Positions 17,717 through 28,703 of a stretch of DNA of 64,000 nt are shown in pieces. The position numbers and the translations under genes were made by a program. Location: the NCBI GenBank assembly GCA_016177705.1, contig JACOUT010000009.1:583519-647518 (forward strand), written 5' to 3'. Origin of the DNA: Deltaproteobacteria bacterium. Its GTDB lineage: Bacteria > Myxococcota > UBA727 > VGSZ01. The number at the start of each line of letters is the position of its first letter. Position 1 is the first letter of the stretch. The notes beneath the pieces are model-generated. The model ran no database searches, had not been told where the DNA came from, and saw only the letters and a list, made by a program, of their open reading frames with translations.

Positions 17717-19741
17717 ATGGCGAAAGTCCTGGTCACCCCTGCGCTGCCCTACGCGAACGGCGCCATCCACCTCGGGCACCTGGTCGAGCACGTGCAGGTC
17801 AACGTGTTCGTGCGCGCGCTGCGCATGGCCGGCGACGAGGTGCTGTGCGTCTGTGGCGCGGACAGCCACGGCGCGCCCATCGAGATCGCCGCGCTCAAGG
17901 CGGGCAAGGCGCCGGAGCGGCACGCCGCGGACATCGCAGCGGGCCACGCGGCGTCGTTCGCCAGGTACTTGTGCGACTACGACGGCGGCTATGGCACCAC
18001 GCACTCGGAGCTCAACCGCCAGCACGCCGAGCGCATCTACCTCGCGCTCAAAGCCCAGGGGCACATCACCCGTCGTGAGGTCGAGCAACTGCAAGACCCC
18101 ACGGACGGGCGCTGGCTGGCCGACCGCTTCGTCAAGGGCACCTGCCCCAAGTGTCAGGCCAAGGACCAGTACGGCGACTCCTGCGAGGTGTGCGGATCGA
18201 CCTATCGCGCCACCGAGCTCATCGACCCGAAGAGCGTCATCACCGGCGCCACGCCGCGGCTGGCCAAGAGCGAGCACATCTTCGTCAAGCTCGGCGACTT
18301 CGCCGATCGCCTGCGAGCGTTCTTGGCCCACGAGGGGGTGCTGCACGCTTCACAGCGCCATTTCCTCGAGCGGTGGTTCGAGGAGGGCCTCAAGGACTGG
18401 GACGTGTCGCGCGACGGCCCCTACTTCGGCTTCAACATCCCCGGCGAGGGCAACAAGTTCTTCTACGTTTGGCTCGACGCCCCCATCGGCTACGTCTCGC
18501 TCACCGAACACGCCACCGCCGGTGCTTGGCAGGCGTGGTGGCGCGATCCCAAGGTCGCCATCCACCACTTCATCGGCAAGGACATCCTCTACTTCCACAC
18601 GCTGTTCTGGCCGGCCATGTTGATGGCGACGGGAGACACGCTGCCGTCCGCCGTGCACGTGCACGGCATGCTGACGGTCAACGGCACCAAGATGTCGAAG
18701 TCGCGCGGCACCTTCCTCAACGCCGACGACTTCGCCGAGGTGTGCGAGCCGCAGGCGCTGCGCTACTACTACGCCGCCAAGCTCGGCGCCGAGCCCGACG
18801 ACATCGATCTGTCGTTCGAGGACTTCGTCAACCGCGTCAACGCCGACCTGGTCAACAACGTCGTCAATCTGGTGTCACGCACCGTGCCGCAGTTGCACAA
18901 GGTGGCCGGCGGTCGCCCGGCGCCGCTCGACGAGCGCGACCCGGTGGTGGTGGCTGCGCGCGCGCGGCTCGCTGAGGTGCCCGCGCTCTACCGCGCGCTC
19001 GACTTCGCGGCCGCGGTGCGCACCGTCGTCGAGGTCGGCAGCGTGGCCAACAAGCTGCTGCAAGACACGGCGCCCTGGGACGTCGCCAGGACCGATCCGG
19101 AGCGCGCGCGCCACATCCTCACGACCGCGCTATGGGTGGGCAAGAGCTGCCTGGCGTTGTTGAAACCGGTAGTGCCCGCGCTGGTCGAGAAGCTCGAGGG
19201 CATGCTCAAGGTGGCGCCGTTCACCTTCGACAATGCGCTCGCGCCGCTGTCGCCCGACGTCGCCATCGGCGACTACGTGCGCCTGTTCGAGCGCCTCGAC
19301 CTCAAGAAGGTGCAGAGCGTCGTCAAGCCGACCGAGCCCGCGCCGGCGCCGCTGGCCCCGGCGAAGGGCGACCAGAAAAAGGCCGACCACAAGAAGGCGC
19401 CGCCCGTCGAGGCGCCGCCACCCGCCGAGATCGGCATCGACGAGTTCCTGAAGGTCGAGCTGCGCGCCGCCAAGGTGGTCTCGGCCACGGCCGTCGAGGG
19501 CAGCGACAAGCTGATCGCGGTCAAGCTCGACGTGGGGCCACTCGGCACGCGCGACATCTTCGCCGGCCTGCGGCCGCACGTGACGCCGGACGCGCTGGTT
19601 GGACGGACCGTCGTCGTCGTCGCCAACCTGGCACCGCGCAAGATGAAGTTCGGCACCTCCTACGGCATGATGCTCGCCGCCGGCGACGTGCCCGTGCCGC
19701 TCTCTGCCGAGGGCGCCACCCCCGGCGATCGCATCCGCTAG
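17717..19741 (+). CDS. metG: Methionyl-tRNA synthetase with C-terminal tRNA-binding domain
   Basis: The 674-residue class I synthetase shows [11 protein letters not shown] (HIGH motif) near the N-terminus, a zinc knuckle ([17 protein letters not shown], about 140-160) and [10 protein letters not shown] at about residue 330. After the anticodon-binding helices, a Lys/Ala/Pro-rich linker leads to a C-terminal OB-fold tRNA-binding domain (about 570-674), as in dimeric E. coli-type MetG. The ATG at 17717 gives the usual start [12 protein letters not shown]; an in-frame ATG 20 codons upstream is less likely. Confidence 0.97.
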   Translation: MAKVLVTPALPYANGAIHLGHLVEHVQVNVFVRALRMAGDEVLCVCGADSHGAPIEIAALKAGKAPERHAADIAAGHAASFARYLCDYDGGYGTTHSELNRQHAERIYLALKAQGHITRREVEQLQDPTDGRWLADRFVKGTCPKCQAKDQYGDSCEVCGSTYRATELIDPKSVITGATPRLAKSEHIFVKLGDFADRLRAFLAHEGVLHASQRHFLERWFEEGLKDWDVSRDGPYFGFNIPGEGNKFFYVWLDAPIGYVSLTEHATAGAWQAWWRDPKVAIHHFIGKDILYFHTLFWPAMLMATGDTLPSAVHVHGMLTVNGTKMSKSRGTFLNADDFAEVCEPQALRYYYAAKLGAEPDDIDLSFEDFVNRVNADLVNNVVNLVSRTVPQLHKVAGGRPAPLDERDPVVVAARARLAEVPALYRALDFAAAVRTVVEVGSVANKLLQDTAPWDVARTDPERARHILTTALWVGKSCLALLKPVVPALVEKLEGMLKVAPFTFDNALAPLSPDVAIGDYVRLFERLDLKKVQSVVKPTEPAPAPLAPAKGDQKKADHKKAPPVEAPPPAEIGIDEFLKVELRAAKVVSATAVEGSDKLIAVKLDVGPLGTRDIFAGLRPHVTPDALVGRTVVVVANLAPRKMKFGTSYGMMLAAGDVPVPLSAEGATPGDRIR

Positions 19742-19768
19742 CCAATCACTCGTCGCGCTGGAGGGTCC

Positions 19769-20623
19769 ATGGGCTTGTTCACCGGCAAGGTCGTCATCGT
19801 CACCGGGTCGGGAGGCGGCATCGGGCGCGCGCACGCGCTTGCCTTCGCCAAAGCGGGCGCGTGCGTCGTCGTCAACGACGTGGGCGGCGCGCGCGACGGC
19901 TCCGGCAAGGACCAGCGGGCCGCCGACGCCGTCGTCGAGGAGATCAAGGCCGCGGGCGGCGAGGCCGTCGCCACCTACAGCTCCGTCGCCGACCTCGACG
20001 GCGCGGACATGATCCTGTGGAGCGCGCAGAACCGCTTCAAGCGGGTCGACGTGCTCGTCAACAACGCCGGCATCCTGCGCGACCGCGCGCTCACCAACAT
20101 GAGCACGGCCGAATGGGACTCCGTCATCGACGTGCACCTGAAGGGGTCCTTCCTGATGACACGTGCCTTCGCACGCGCCATCAAGACCCAGGGCGGCGGC
20201 GGCTACGCGGTGGTCAACACCACGTCGGTGAGCGGGCTGCGCGGCAACTTCGGCCAGGCCAACTACGCGGCTGCCAAGGCAGGCATCTTCGGCCTGACGC
20301 GGGTGTGCAGCATCGAATTCGAGAAGCTCGGCTGCCGCGTCAACGCCGTCGCGCCGGTGGCGCTCACGCGCATGACCGAGGACGTGCCCCGCTTGCAGCA
20401 GCAGGGCATCGAGACCCTCGGGCCCCAGCACATCTCGCCGGTGGCGCTCTGGCTCGCCTCCGACCTCGCCAGGGACGTGAACGGTCGCGTCTTCGGCGTG
20501 CACGGCCCCAAGGTCTTCGAGTACCGCATGTCCCAGTCGGACGGCCTCGATGCCGCGCCCGGCGGCGGCGAGTGGACGCCCGAGATGCTCGCCGCCGAGC
20601 TGCCGCGCTTCGCCCTCGCCTGA
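19769..20623 (+). CDS. SDR-family dehydrogenase (3-hydroxyacyl-CoA dehydrogenase-like)
   Basis: The 284-residue short-chain dehydrogenase has the NAD-binding motif TGSGGGIG at about residue 11, VNNAG at about 93, and the catalytic YAAAK near residue 167 with the upstream Ser. Sequence style ([24 protein letters not shown]) resembles the (3R)-hydroxyacyl-CoA dehydrogenase domain of multifunctional enzyme 2. It is spaced 27 bases after metG with a GGAGGG ribosome site, and is followed by an acyl-CoA synthetase gene 11 bases later. That pairing suggests acyl-CoA metabolism. Confidence 0.88.
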   Translation: MGLFTGKVVIVTGSGGGIGRAHALAFAKAGACVVVNDVGGARDGSGKDQRAADAVVEEIKAAGGEAVATYSSVADLDGADMILWSAQNRFKRVDVLVNNAGILRDRALTNMSTAEWDSVIDVHLKGSFLMTRAFARAIKTQGGGGYAVVNTTSVSGLRGNFGQANYAAAKAGIFGLTRVCSIEFEKLGCRVNAVAPVALTRMTEDVPRLQQQGIETLGPQHISPVALWLASDLARDVNGRVFGVHGPKVFEYRMSQSDGLDAAPGGGEWTPEMLAAELPRFALA

Positions 20624-20634
20624 AGGAGCCCGCC

Positions 20635-22614
<1,980 letters not shown>

Positions 22615-22629
22615 CGCAGCCGTGTGGTC

Positions 22630-23172
22630 CTAGTAGCTGAACAGCGCCTCGACCGGTGCTTTGCCGAGCTTGGCGCGCCCGCCGAGCTCGACCAGCTCGA
22701 TGACGAAGCAGAAGCCAGCGACCTTGCCACCGACCCGTTCGATCAACTGCGCGGTGGCCGCGGCCGTGCCGCCGGTCGCGATCAGATCGTCGCACACGAG
22801 CACGCGCTCGCCCTGCGCGCATGCGTCGACGTGGATCTCGAGCGTGTCGTGTCCGTACTCGAGGCCATAGCGCATGCTCTCGGTCTTGTAGGGGAGCTTG
22901 CCGCTCTTGCGCACCGGGATGAAGCCGGTGCCGAGCTCGACCGCGAGCGCAGCGCCGAAGATGAAGCCGCGGCTCTCCATGCCCGCGATGACGTCGATCT
23001 TTCCGCGCCAGCTCGCGGCCAGTGCCCGCGTCACCGAGGCGAGCGCCGGGCCGTGCTTCAACAACGGTGTCACGTCGCGAAACAGGATGCCCTTCTTGGG
23101 GAAGTCGGGCACGTCGCGCACCAGCGCCTTGGCGGCGGCGAGGTCGGCGTCGAGGCTCTGGGTCTTTGGCAC
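22630..23172 (-). CDS. apt: Adenine phosphoribosyltransferase
   Basis: The 180-residue protein salvages adenine to AMP using PRPP. The PRPP-binding motif VLVCDDLIATGGTA is at about residue 125. The N-terminal FPKKGILFRDVTPLL and the GMESRGFIFG segment are typical of Apt. Length matches the family. It is transcribed leftward and converges on acs, with 15 bases between the stops. Confidence 0.96.
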   Translation of the reverse strand: MPKTQSLDADLAAAKALVRDVPDFPKKGILFRDVTPLLKHGPALASVTRALAASWRGKIDVIAGMESRGFIFGAALAVELGTGFIPVRKSGKLPYKTESMRYGLEYGHDTLEIHVDACAQGERVLVCDDLIATGGTAAATAQLIERVGGKVAGFCFVIELVELGGRAKLGKAPVEALFSY

Positions 23173-23203
23173 GGGTCTCCTCGGGTGCTGCGCGTCGGGT
23201 CCA

Positions 23204-23899
23204 CTACTCGGGGGGCAACAGCGGCGTCGGGTCCACTGCAGTACGACCGCGTCGAAGCTGGAAGTGCAATCGGGGGGACTCCGCGCCTCCGCTCGTGCCC
23301 ACTACGCCGATGGCCTGTCCGCGCGTCACGTGCTGGCCGACGGAGACGTCGGCGCGATCCAGGTGGCCGTAGACCGCGACCACGTCGTCGGCATGCCGAA
23401 CCAGCACCAGCAAGCCGAACGCCGTACGTTGGTCGCCGACGAACGCCACCTCGCCGGCGTCGGCCGCGCGCACCTTGGTGCCGGCGGGCGCCGCGATCAA
23501 GAGACCGTCGTAGGCACGTTTGCCGCTGGCGAACGAGCGCAGCACCACCCCGTCGACCGGCCAGACGAGCCGGGCGTCGCCGTCCGCGGGCGTAGGCACC
23601 ACGTCGTCCCGCTCGGCCGTCGCCGGCACGTCGGCGGCCGGCAGCAGGCCGGCCGGGAGGTAGAGGACCTGTCCCTCCGCGATCTCGTCGGCGGAGCGGA
23701 GCCCGTTGACCTCGACGATCTCCTCGACGGTGAGCCCGCTCGCGCGCGCCAGGTCCCACACCGTCTCGCCGGCGGCGACCGTGTGCATACGGCCCGGCGC
23801 CACAGGGGCGTCGCGCTCGGTCGGTTTCGACGTCGAGCACGCCACTGCCGCCGCGGCGCCGGCGGCGAGCACGAAGGCAACGGTGGCAGCGCGTCCCAT
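23204..23899 (-). CDS. NlpD-like lipoprotein with LysM and degenerate LytM domains
   Basis: The 231-residue protein has a signal peptide with lipobox (AAVAC, Cys at about 21) and one LysM domain (about 38-85: HTVAAGETVWDLA). A C-terminal M23/LytM domain follows (about 115-225: YGHLDRADVSVGQ). The zinc ligands are degenerate: the expected HxGxD reads YDGLL and the HxH reads RLHF. This is the pattern of EnvC/NlpD-type activators of cell-division amidases rather than active endopeptidases. The ATG at 23899 is chosen; the longer frame upstream runs through the tRNA gene. Confidence 0.82.
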   Translation of the reverse strand: MGRAATVAFVLAAGAAAAVACSTSKPTERDAPVAPGRMHTVAAGETVWDLARASGLTVEEIVEVNGLRSADEIAEGQVLYLPAGLLPAADVPATAERDDVVPTPADGDARLVWPVDGVVLRSFASGKRAYDGLLIAAPAGTKVRAADAGEVAFVGDQRTAFGLLVLVRHADDVVAVYGHLDRADVSVGQHVTRGQAIGVVGTSGGAESPRLHFQLRRGRTAVDPTPLLPPE

Positions 23900-23939
23900 G
23901 GCGATCGACAGCAGGGCCGGCGGCACCGGCCGGCCGGCG

Positions 23940-23967
23940 AAAAAAAGCCCGCGGTTGGCCCGCGGGC
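23940..23967 (-). terminator. Rho-independent terminator after tRNA-Pro
   Basis: Read leftward, GCCCGCGG and CCGCGGGC form an 8-base-pair stem around a 5-base loop, followed directly by seven T residues. It lies 5 bases beyond the tRNA CCA end and before the lipoprotein gene start, so it should end the tRNA transcript. Confidence 0.9.
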
Positions 23968-23972
23968 GTCGC

Positions 23973-24049
23973 TGGTCGGAGCGACAGGATTTGAACCTGC
24001 GACCCCTAGACCCCCAGTCTAGTGCGCTACCAAGCTGCGCCACGCTCCG
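23973..24049 (-). tRNA. tRNA-Pro (anticodon GGG)
   Basis: A 77-base cloverleaf is visible on the minus strand. The acceptor stem CGGAGCG pairs with CGCTCCG, followed by A and an encoded CCA. The D arm is GCGCAGCTTGGTAGCGC, the anticodon stem CTAGA/TCTAG encloses loop CTGGGGG with anticodon GGG, and the T loop is GGTTCAAATCC. It is followed by a strong terminator. Confidence 0.97.
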
Positions 24050-24053
24050 GCGA

Positions 24054-24084
24054 TTGCCCCAGGAAGCCAGGCTTTCGCTATGCT
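24054..24084 (+). promoter_or_regulatory. Possible sigma-70-like promoter
   Basis: TTGCCC at 24054-24059 and TATGCT at 24079-24084 are spaced by 19 bases, a little long, upstream of the gene starting at 24120. The match is by eye only, in a short gap between the divergent tRNA and this gene. Confidence 0.3.
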
Positions 24085-24119
24085 GTCAACGACCCGGCGG
24101 CGGATGGATCGGAGCGCGC

Positions 24120-24617
24120 ATGCGAACCGTAGGTGACGGCAATCTCAAGAAGATCCTGTGGGTCCTGGCAGCGGCCCTCGTCGTCCTCGTCGTCATGACG
24201 TGGCTCGAGCCGTTCACCCAGAGCTACCAGATCAAGACCGCCTGTCGGCTGATGTGCACGGACATGATCCGCTCCAAGGGCGAAGCCGCCTTGGCACAGC
24301 GGTTGGGGGAGCCTCCCAAATTCGACGACAAGAACGTGCGAGATCAGTTCATCAACCGCGCGCGACAAGCGAGCGTGAAGTTCGACGGCGGCGACCTCGA
24401 CCCCGACTGCCCGGACTACCTGAAGAAAGACAAGCCGCACTGTTTCAGCTTCAAGTACTCGTACGACGAGCAGGCCGAGACGCACGTGTGCACCATCGAC
24501 GTTCGCTATGGCACCGACACCGAACCGGCGCTGATCGGAAACGTCCTGCAGGAGCTGCCGCACCTCAAGATGCAGCACCACAGCGCGCTCGTGCAGCGAG
24601 TCAACAAGAACTACTGA
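24120..24617 (+). CDS. Membrane-anchored protein of unknown function
   Basis: The 165-residue protein has one N-terminal transmembrane segment (about residues 10-27: ILWVLAAALVVLVVMTW). The rest is a polar, probably extracytoplasmic domain of about 135 residues containing about six Cys (CRLMC, DCPDYL, PHCF, HVC) that could form disulfides or bind metal. The ATG at 24120 is the natural start. Function is unknown. It precedes the pyrimidine operon by 60 bases. Confidence 0.75.
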   Translation: MRTVGDGNLKKILWVLAAALVVLVVMTWLEPFTQSYQIKTACRLMCTDMIRSKGEAALAQRLGEPPKFDDKNVRDQFINRARQASVKFDGGDLDPDCPDYLKKDKPHCFSFKYSYDEQAETHVCTIDVRYGTDTEPALIGNVLQELPHLKMQHHSALVQRVNKNY

Positions 24618-24677
24618 CGGTCCCCTTGACCGCGAGCGGTTGACACCGCCCCCGGCTCCTCTTACGAGCCGGTCGTC

Positions 24678-25286
24678 GTGGGTGTCGTCGACAACGCTCC
24701 CGTCGCCAGCCGCCGCGTGCTCGATCGCGGCGACGTGCAGCGCGTGATCGCGCGCCTGGCGCACGAGATCGTCGACCGCGTGGCGGCCGAGGCCCGCGGT
24801 CCGCTCGGCATCGACCCGGCCAGCCTGGCCATCGTCGGCGTGCGCACGGGCGGCGCCCACCTGGCGACGCGCCTGGCCGCGCGCATCGGCGAGGTCAGCG
24901 GCACGACGCCGCCGGTGGGGCTGCTCGACATCACGCTCTACCGCGACGACGTCCTGCTCGCCGGCAACCCGGTGCCGATTTTGAAGGGCACCGACGTGCC
25001 GTTCGACCTGCAGGGGCGCGCCGTCGTGCTGGTCGACGACGTGCTCTACACCGGCCGCACCGTGCGCGCCGCGCTCGAGGCGCTACTCGAGCTCGGCCGG
25101 CCCGCCTACGTGCGCCTGGCGGTGCTGGTCGACCGCGGGCTGCGCGAGCTGCCGGTGGCCGCCGACTTCGTGGGCCGGAGCCTCGAGACCCGCCGGGAGG
25201 AGCGCGTACGCGTGCGCCTGACCGAGGGTGGCGCCGACGACGACGAGGTGGTGGTCGAGGTCAAAGGCGAGCGGAGGGGCGCATGA
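24678..25286 (+). CDS. pyrR: PyrR: pyrimidine regulator / uracil phosphoribosyltransferase
   Basis: The 202-residue protein is a PRT-fold PyrR with the PRPP motif VLVDDVLYTGRTVRAALEAL at about residue 115. It also has the SLAIVGVRTGGAHLATRLA and TLYRDD segments typical of the family. The C-terminus is about 20 residues longer than usual, with an acidic end (GADDDEVVVE). In many bacteria PyrR binds pyr mRNA leaders to cause attenuation; I see no clear leader terminator here. The start is a GTG at 24678. It overlaps pyrB by 4 bases. Confidence 0.9.
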   Translation: MGVVDNAPVASRRVLDRGDVQRVIARLAHEIVDRVAAEARGPLGIDPASLAIVGVRTGGAHLATRLAARIGEVSGTTPPVGLLDITLYRDDVLLAGNPVPILKGTDVPFDLQGRAVVLVDDVLYTGRTVRAALEALLELGRPAYVRLAVLVDRGLRELPVAADFVGRSLETRREERVRVRLTEGGADDDEVVVEVKGERRGA

Positions 25287-26245
25287 GCGAGCGCGTGCTC
25301 TCGGTGCGCCACCTGCTCGGTATCGACGGCCTGACGCGCGCCGACGCCGAGCTGATCCTCGAGACCGCGCGCTCGTTCCACGAGGTCAATACGCGCGCGC
25401 TCAAGAAGGTGCCGGTGCTGCGCGGCAGGACGGTGGCGCTGTTGTTCTTCGAGAACAGCACTCGCACCCGCTTGTCCTTCGAGCTGGCGGCCAAGCGGCT
25501 GTCGGCCGACACGCTGTCGTTCTCGGCGTCGGGCAGCTCGGTCTCCAAGGGCGAGACGCTGATCGACACCGCGCGCAACATCGAGGCCATGGGGCCCGAT
25601 CTCGTGGTCATGCGGCACGAGCAGTCGGGCTCGCACCACCTGCTGTTGCGCGCCATGTCCGGCGCGGTCGTCAACGCGGGCGACGGGCAGCACGAGCACC
25701 CGACCCAGGCCTTGCTCGACGCTTTCACGCTGCTCGAGCGCTTCGGGCGCGCGCCCAAGGACGGCCTCACGGGCAAGACCATCGCCATCGTCGGCGACAT
25801 CGCGCACAGCCGTGTCGCGCGCAGCAACATGCTGCTCCTGCCCCTGCTCGGGGCCAAGGTACGGGTCTGTGGCCCGCGCACCATGTTGCCGCCCGGGCTC
25901 GACCAGTACGGCGTCGAGGCCACCGACGACGTCGACCAGGCGCTCGAGGGTGTGGACGCCGTCATGACCCTGCGCATCCAGAAGGAGCGCATCTCGGGCG
26001 CGCGCATGGCGTCCGACCGCGACTACTTCCATCGCTTCGGCCTCACCAAGGAGCGCTTCAAGCGCCTGCCCGAGCGCGCGCTGGTCATGCACCCGGGGCC
26101 CATCAACCGCGGCGTCGAGATCGATCACGACGTCGCCGACGACCCGCGCGCCGTCATCCTCGAGCAGGCCGAGAACGGCGTGGCCGTGCGCATGGCCGTG
26201 CTCTACTTGCTGGCGGTGGTGCACGCCAAGGCGGAGGGCGCATGA
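25283..26245 (+). CDS. pyrB: Aspartate carbamoyltransferase catalytic subunit
   Basis: The 320-residue protein condenses carbamoyl phosphate with aspartate. The carbamoyl-phosphate motif STRTR is in FFENSTRTRLSFE at about residue 58, HPTQALLDAF is at about 138, and HPGPINRG is near residue 275. The N-terminal LLGIDGLTRADAELIL matches class A/B bacterial enzymes that associate with PyrC-type proteins. The ATG overlaps the pyrR stop. No pyrI regulatory subunit is present in the window. Confidence 0.96.
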   Translation: MSERVLSVRHLLGIDGLTRADAELILETARSFHEVNTRALKKVPVLRGRTVALLFFENSTRTRLSFELAAKRLSADTLSFSASGSSVSKGETLIDTARNIEAMGPDLVVMRHEQSGSHHLLLRAMSGAVVNAGDGQHEHPTQALLDAFTLLERFGRAPKDGLTGKTIAIVGDIAHSRVARSNMLLLPLLGAKVRVCGPRTMLPPGLDQYGVEATDDVDQALEGVDAVMTLRIQKERISGARMASDRDYFHRFGLTKERFKRLPERALVMHPGPINRGVEIDHDVADDPRAVILEQAENGVAVRMAVLYLLAVVHAKAEGA

Positions 26246-27531
26246 CCGGCGTCGCCGACCTCGTCATCAGCGGCGGGCGCGTGGTGTGCGCCGCCACGGG
26301 CATCGACCGCGTCGCCGACGTGCACGTAGCGGGCGCGCACGTGCTCGGCCTGCACCCACCAGGCACGCCCATCCCCGCCGGCGCGCGCCACCTCGACGCG
26401 CGCGAGCGCGTAGTGCTGCCGGGGCTGGTCGACCTGGCGGTGCACCTGCGCGCGCCCGGGCGCGAAGACGACGAGACGCTCGACGTCACCTTGGCAGCGG
26501 CGCTCGCGGGCGGGGTCACCACGCTGGTAGCGCTGTCGGACACGCAGCCGCCGGTGGACGGCGCCGACGACGTGCAGCAGCGCCTGGCCGCGGCGCGCGA
26601 CGCGCTGCCGTACGGCCCGGACGTTGTGGTGGCGGGGTGCCTGACGCGCCGGCGCGAGGGCAAGGAGATCGCCGACCACGCCGACATGACTGGCGCGGGC
26701 GCGCGCGTGCTCACCGACGTCGCCGCCGTGGCCGACACCGAGGTGCTGCGCCGCGCGCTCGAGTACGCCAAGAGCTCGGGCGCGCGCGTCGTCATGCTCG
26801 ACCCCACCGACGCCGCGCTCGGCAAGGGAACCGTCGCCACCGAGAGCCCGCTGTCGACGCGTATGGGGCTGCGCGCGGTGCCGTTGGCGGCGCAGGCCAT
26901 CGGCGCCGCGCGCGACCGTGCGCTGTCGGCGCTCACCGGCATGGCGGTGCACCACCACGCTGTCACCACGCCGGCCGCGGTGTCGCCTGCCGGCCTGTCC
27001 CCTGGCGGAGCGCCGACCTCCTCGACGACCATGTGGCATCTGCTGTTCGACGAGGAGAGCCTGCGGCAGCGCCCCTACGACACCGCGCTGCGCCTGTGGC
27101 CGCCGCTCGCACCTGCCGCCGAGCGCAAGGCGCTCCTCGACCTGGTGCGCCGCGGTCTGGTGGCGGTGTCGTCGGGGCACCGCCCGGTGCCGAACCGCAC
27201 CAAGGACCTCGAGTTCTCGCTCGCCGAGCCCGGCGCCACGGGCCTGGCGCTCGCGCTGCCGCTCCTGTGGGGCGCGCTCACGCCCATCGAGATCGCCAAG
27301 GCCATGAGCGCGCTGCCCGCCTCCATCCTCGGCCTCACCGACCGCGGCCGCATCGAGCCGGGCGCGCGCGCCGACCTGGTGGTGGTCGACCCGAGGGCCA
27401 CCGACCTCGTCGACGAGGCGCTCGCGATCTCGCGCTCCTGGGCCAACCCGGCACGCGGCGCGCGTACGGCCGCGCGCGTCGTCGCCACCGTGGCGGCCGG
27501 CCGCGTCGCCTTTCAGCGGAGTGACGCATGA
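26242..27531 (+). CDS. pyrC: Dihydroorotase-like protein with lost catalytic residues (PyrC')
   Basis: The 429-residue protein has the amidohydrolase fold of class I dihydroorotase. It starts DLVISGGRVVCA and ends with GRIEPGARADLVVVDP. The metal ligands are missing: the HxH motif reads DLAVHLR, the later HAED position reads DPTD, and the TDHAPH position reads SGHRPV. It therefore resembles the inactive PyrC' of Pseudomonas, which stabilises aspartate carbamoyltransferase. Overlap with pyrB (ATGA) supports complex formation. An active dihydroorotase must be encoded elsewhere. Confidence 0.88.
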   Translation: MTGVADLVISGGRVVCAATGIDRVADVHVAGAHVLGLHPPGTPIPAGARHLDARERVVLPGLVDLAVHLRAPGREDDETLDVTLAAALAGGVTTLVALSDTQPPVDGADDVQQRLAAARDALPYGPDVVVAGCLTRRREGKEIADHADMTGAGARVLTDVAAVADTEVLRRALEYAKSSGARVVMLDPTDAALGKGTVATESPLSTRMGLRAVPLAAQAIGAARDRALSALTGMAVHHHAVTTPAAVSPAGLSPGGAPTSSTTMWHLLFDEESLRQRPYDTALRLWPPLAPAAERKALLDLVRRGLVAVSSGHRPVPNRTKDLEFSLAEPGATGLALALPLLWGALTPIEIAKAMSALPASILGLTDRGRIEPGARADLVVVDPRATDLVDEALAISRSWANPARGARTAARVVATVAAGRVAFQRSDA

Positions 27532-28703
27532 AGGCCTGGCTCGTGCTCGCCGACGGCACGGCATTCTCGGGGACGGCCTTCGGCGCCGAGGCCGCCGCGG
27601 AGGGCGAGGTGGTCTTCAACACCTCGATGACGGGCTACCCCGAGCTGCTCACCGACCCCTCCTACCGCCGGCAGATCCTGACGCTCACCTACCCGGAGAT
27701 CGGCAACTACGGCGTGTGTCGACGTGACGCCGAGAGCGAGCGCGCGCAGCCCGCGGCGCTGGTGGTGCGCGCGCTCTCGCCCGTCGTGTCCAACTGGCGC
27801 AGCGACGTCGACCTGTCGAGCTACCTGCGTGACGCCGGCGTCCCCGGCATCGCGGGCATCGACACGCGCGCGCTGGTGCGCCGCCTGCGCGACGGCGGCA
27901 CCGTGATGGGCGTGGTCAGCACCGAGCCGTCGGCCGACGTGCGCACGCTGCGCGAGCGCGCCGCCGCCCTGCCCGGCATGGCCGGCTGTGAGCTGATCTC
28001 GCAGGTGACCTGCAAGGCGCCATGGCAAATGAAGGACGGTCTGCTCGACGATGCGGGCCACGCGCTGCCGCACCCGGCACCGAGCCGCCATGTGGTCGCC
28101 TACGACTTCGGCATCAAGCACAACATGGCGCGCATGCTGGTGCAGCGCGGCTGCAGCGTCACCATGGTGCCGGCCGAGACCGGCGCCGACGCCGTGCTCG
28201 CGCTCGCGCCCGATGGCGTGCTCTTGTCGAATGGCCCAGGCGACCCGTCGACGGTGCCGCACGTCGTCGCCGCGGTGCGGGCGCTGCTTGGCCGCGTGCC
28301 CATCTTCGGCATCTGCATGGGCCACCAGATCCTCGGCCAGGCGCTCGGCGCCTCCACCTACAAGACGCCCTTTGGTCACCGCGGCGCCAACCAGCCGGTG
28401 CTGCTCGAGGTGGGCGACCCACCAAAGGCACCCGCGGGCCGCGTGCTCATCACCTCGCAGAACCACGGCTTCGCGGTGCGCCCCGGCGAGCTGACCACCG
28501 GTCGGGCGAGCGAGACCAACGTCTCGGACGGCACCAACGAGGGCATCGACGCGCGCGAGCGCTTCGCCTTCTCGGTGCAGTACCACCCCGAAGCCGCGCC
28601 CGGCCCGCACGACGCCGACGTCCACTTCGACCGCTTCGTCTCGATGATGGACGCGTTCCGCGCGCAAGGGCATGGCGCCGGCGCTTCCCGGAGGGCCTCG
28701 TGA
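27528..28703 (+). CDS. carA: Carbamoyl-phosphate synthase small subunit
   Basis: The 391-residue protein supplies ammonia from glutamine to CarB. The N-terminal half begins KAWLVLADGTAFSG. The class I glutamine amidotransferase half has the nucleophile Cys in FGICMGHQILGQALG at about residue 262 and the catalytic His-Glu in QYHPEAAPGPHD near 350. It overlaps pyrC' by 4 bases. carB is not in the window. Confidence 0.96.
   Translation: MKAWLVLADGTAFSGTAFGAEAAAEGEVVFNTSMTGYPELLTDPSYRRQILTLTYPEIGNYGVCRRDAESERAQPAALVVRALSPVVSNWRSDVDLSSYLRDAGVPGIAGIDTRALVRRLRDGGTVMGVVSTEPSADVRTLRERAAALPGMAGCELISQVTCKAPWQMKDGLLDDAGHALPHPAPSRHVVAYDFGIKHNMARMLVQRGCSVTMVPAETGADAVLALAPDGVLLSNGPGDPSTVPHVVAAVRALLGRVPIFGICMGHQILGQALGASTYKTPFGHRGANQPVLLEVGDPPKAPAGRVLITSQNHGFAVRPGELTTGRASETNVSDGTNEGIDARERFAFSVQYHPEAAPGPHDADVHFDRFVSMMDAFRAQGHGAGASRRAS

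Noticed and set aside
19132..20634. Long N-terminal extension of the acetyl-CoA synthetase frame
   Set aside because: It runs through metG and the SDR gene in another frame; GTG at 20635 with AAGGAG is the natural start.
23900..24043. N-terminal extension of the NlpD-like protein through the tRNA-Pro gene
   Set aside because: The extra residues are a translation of the minus-strand tRNA and its terminator; the signal peptide starts at 23899.
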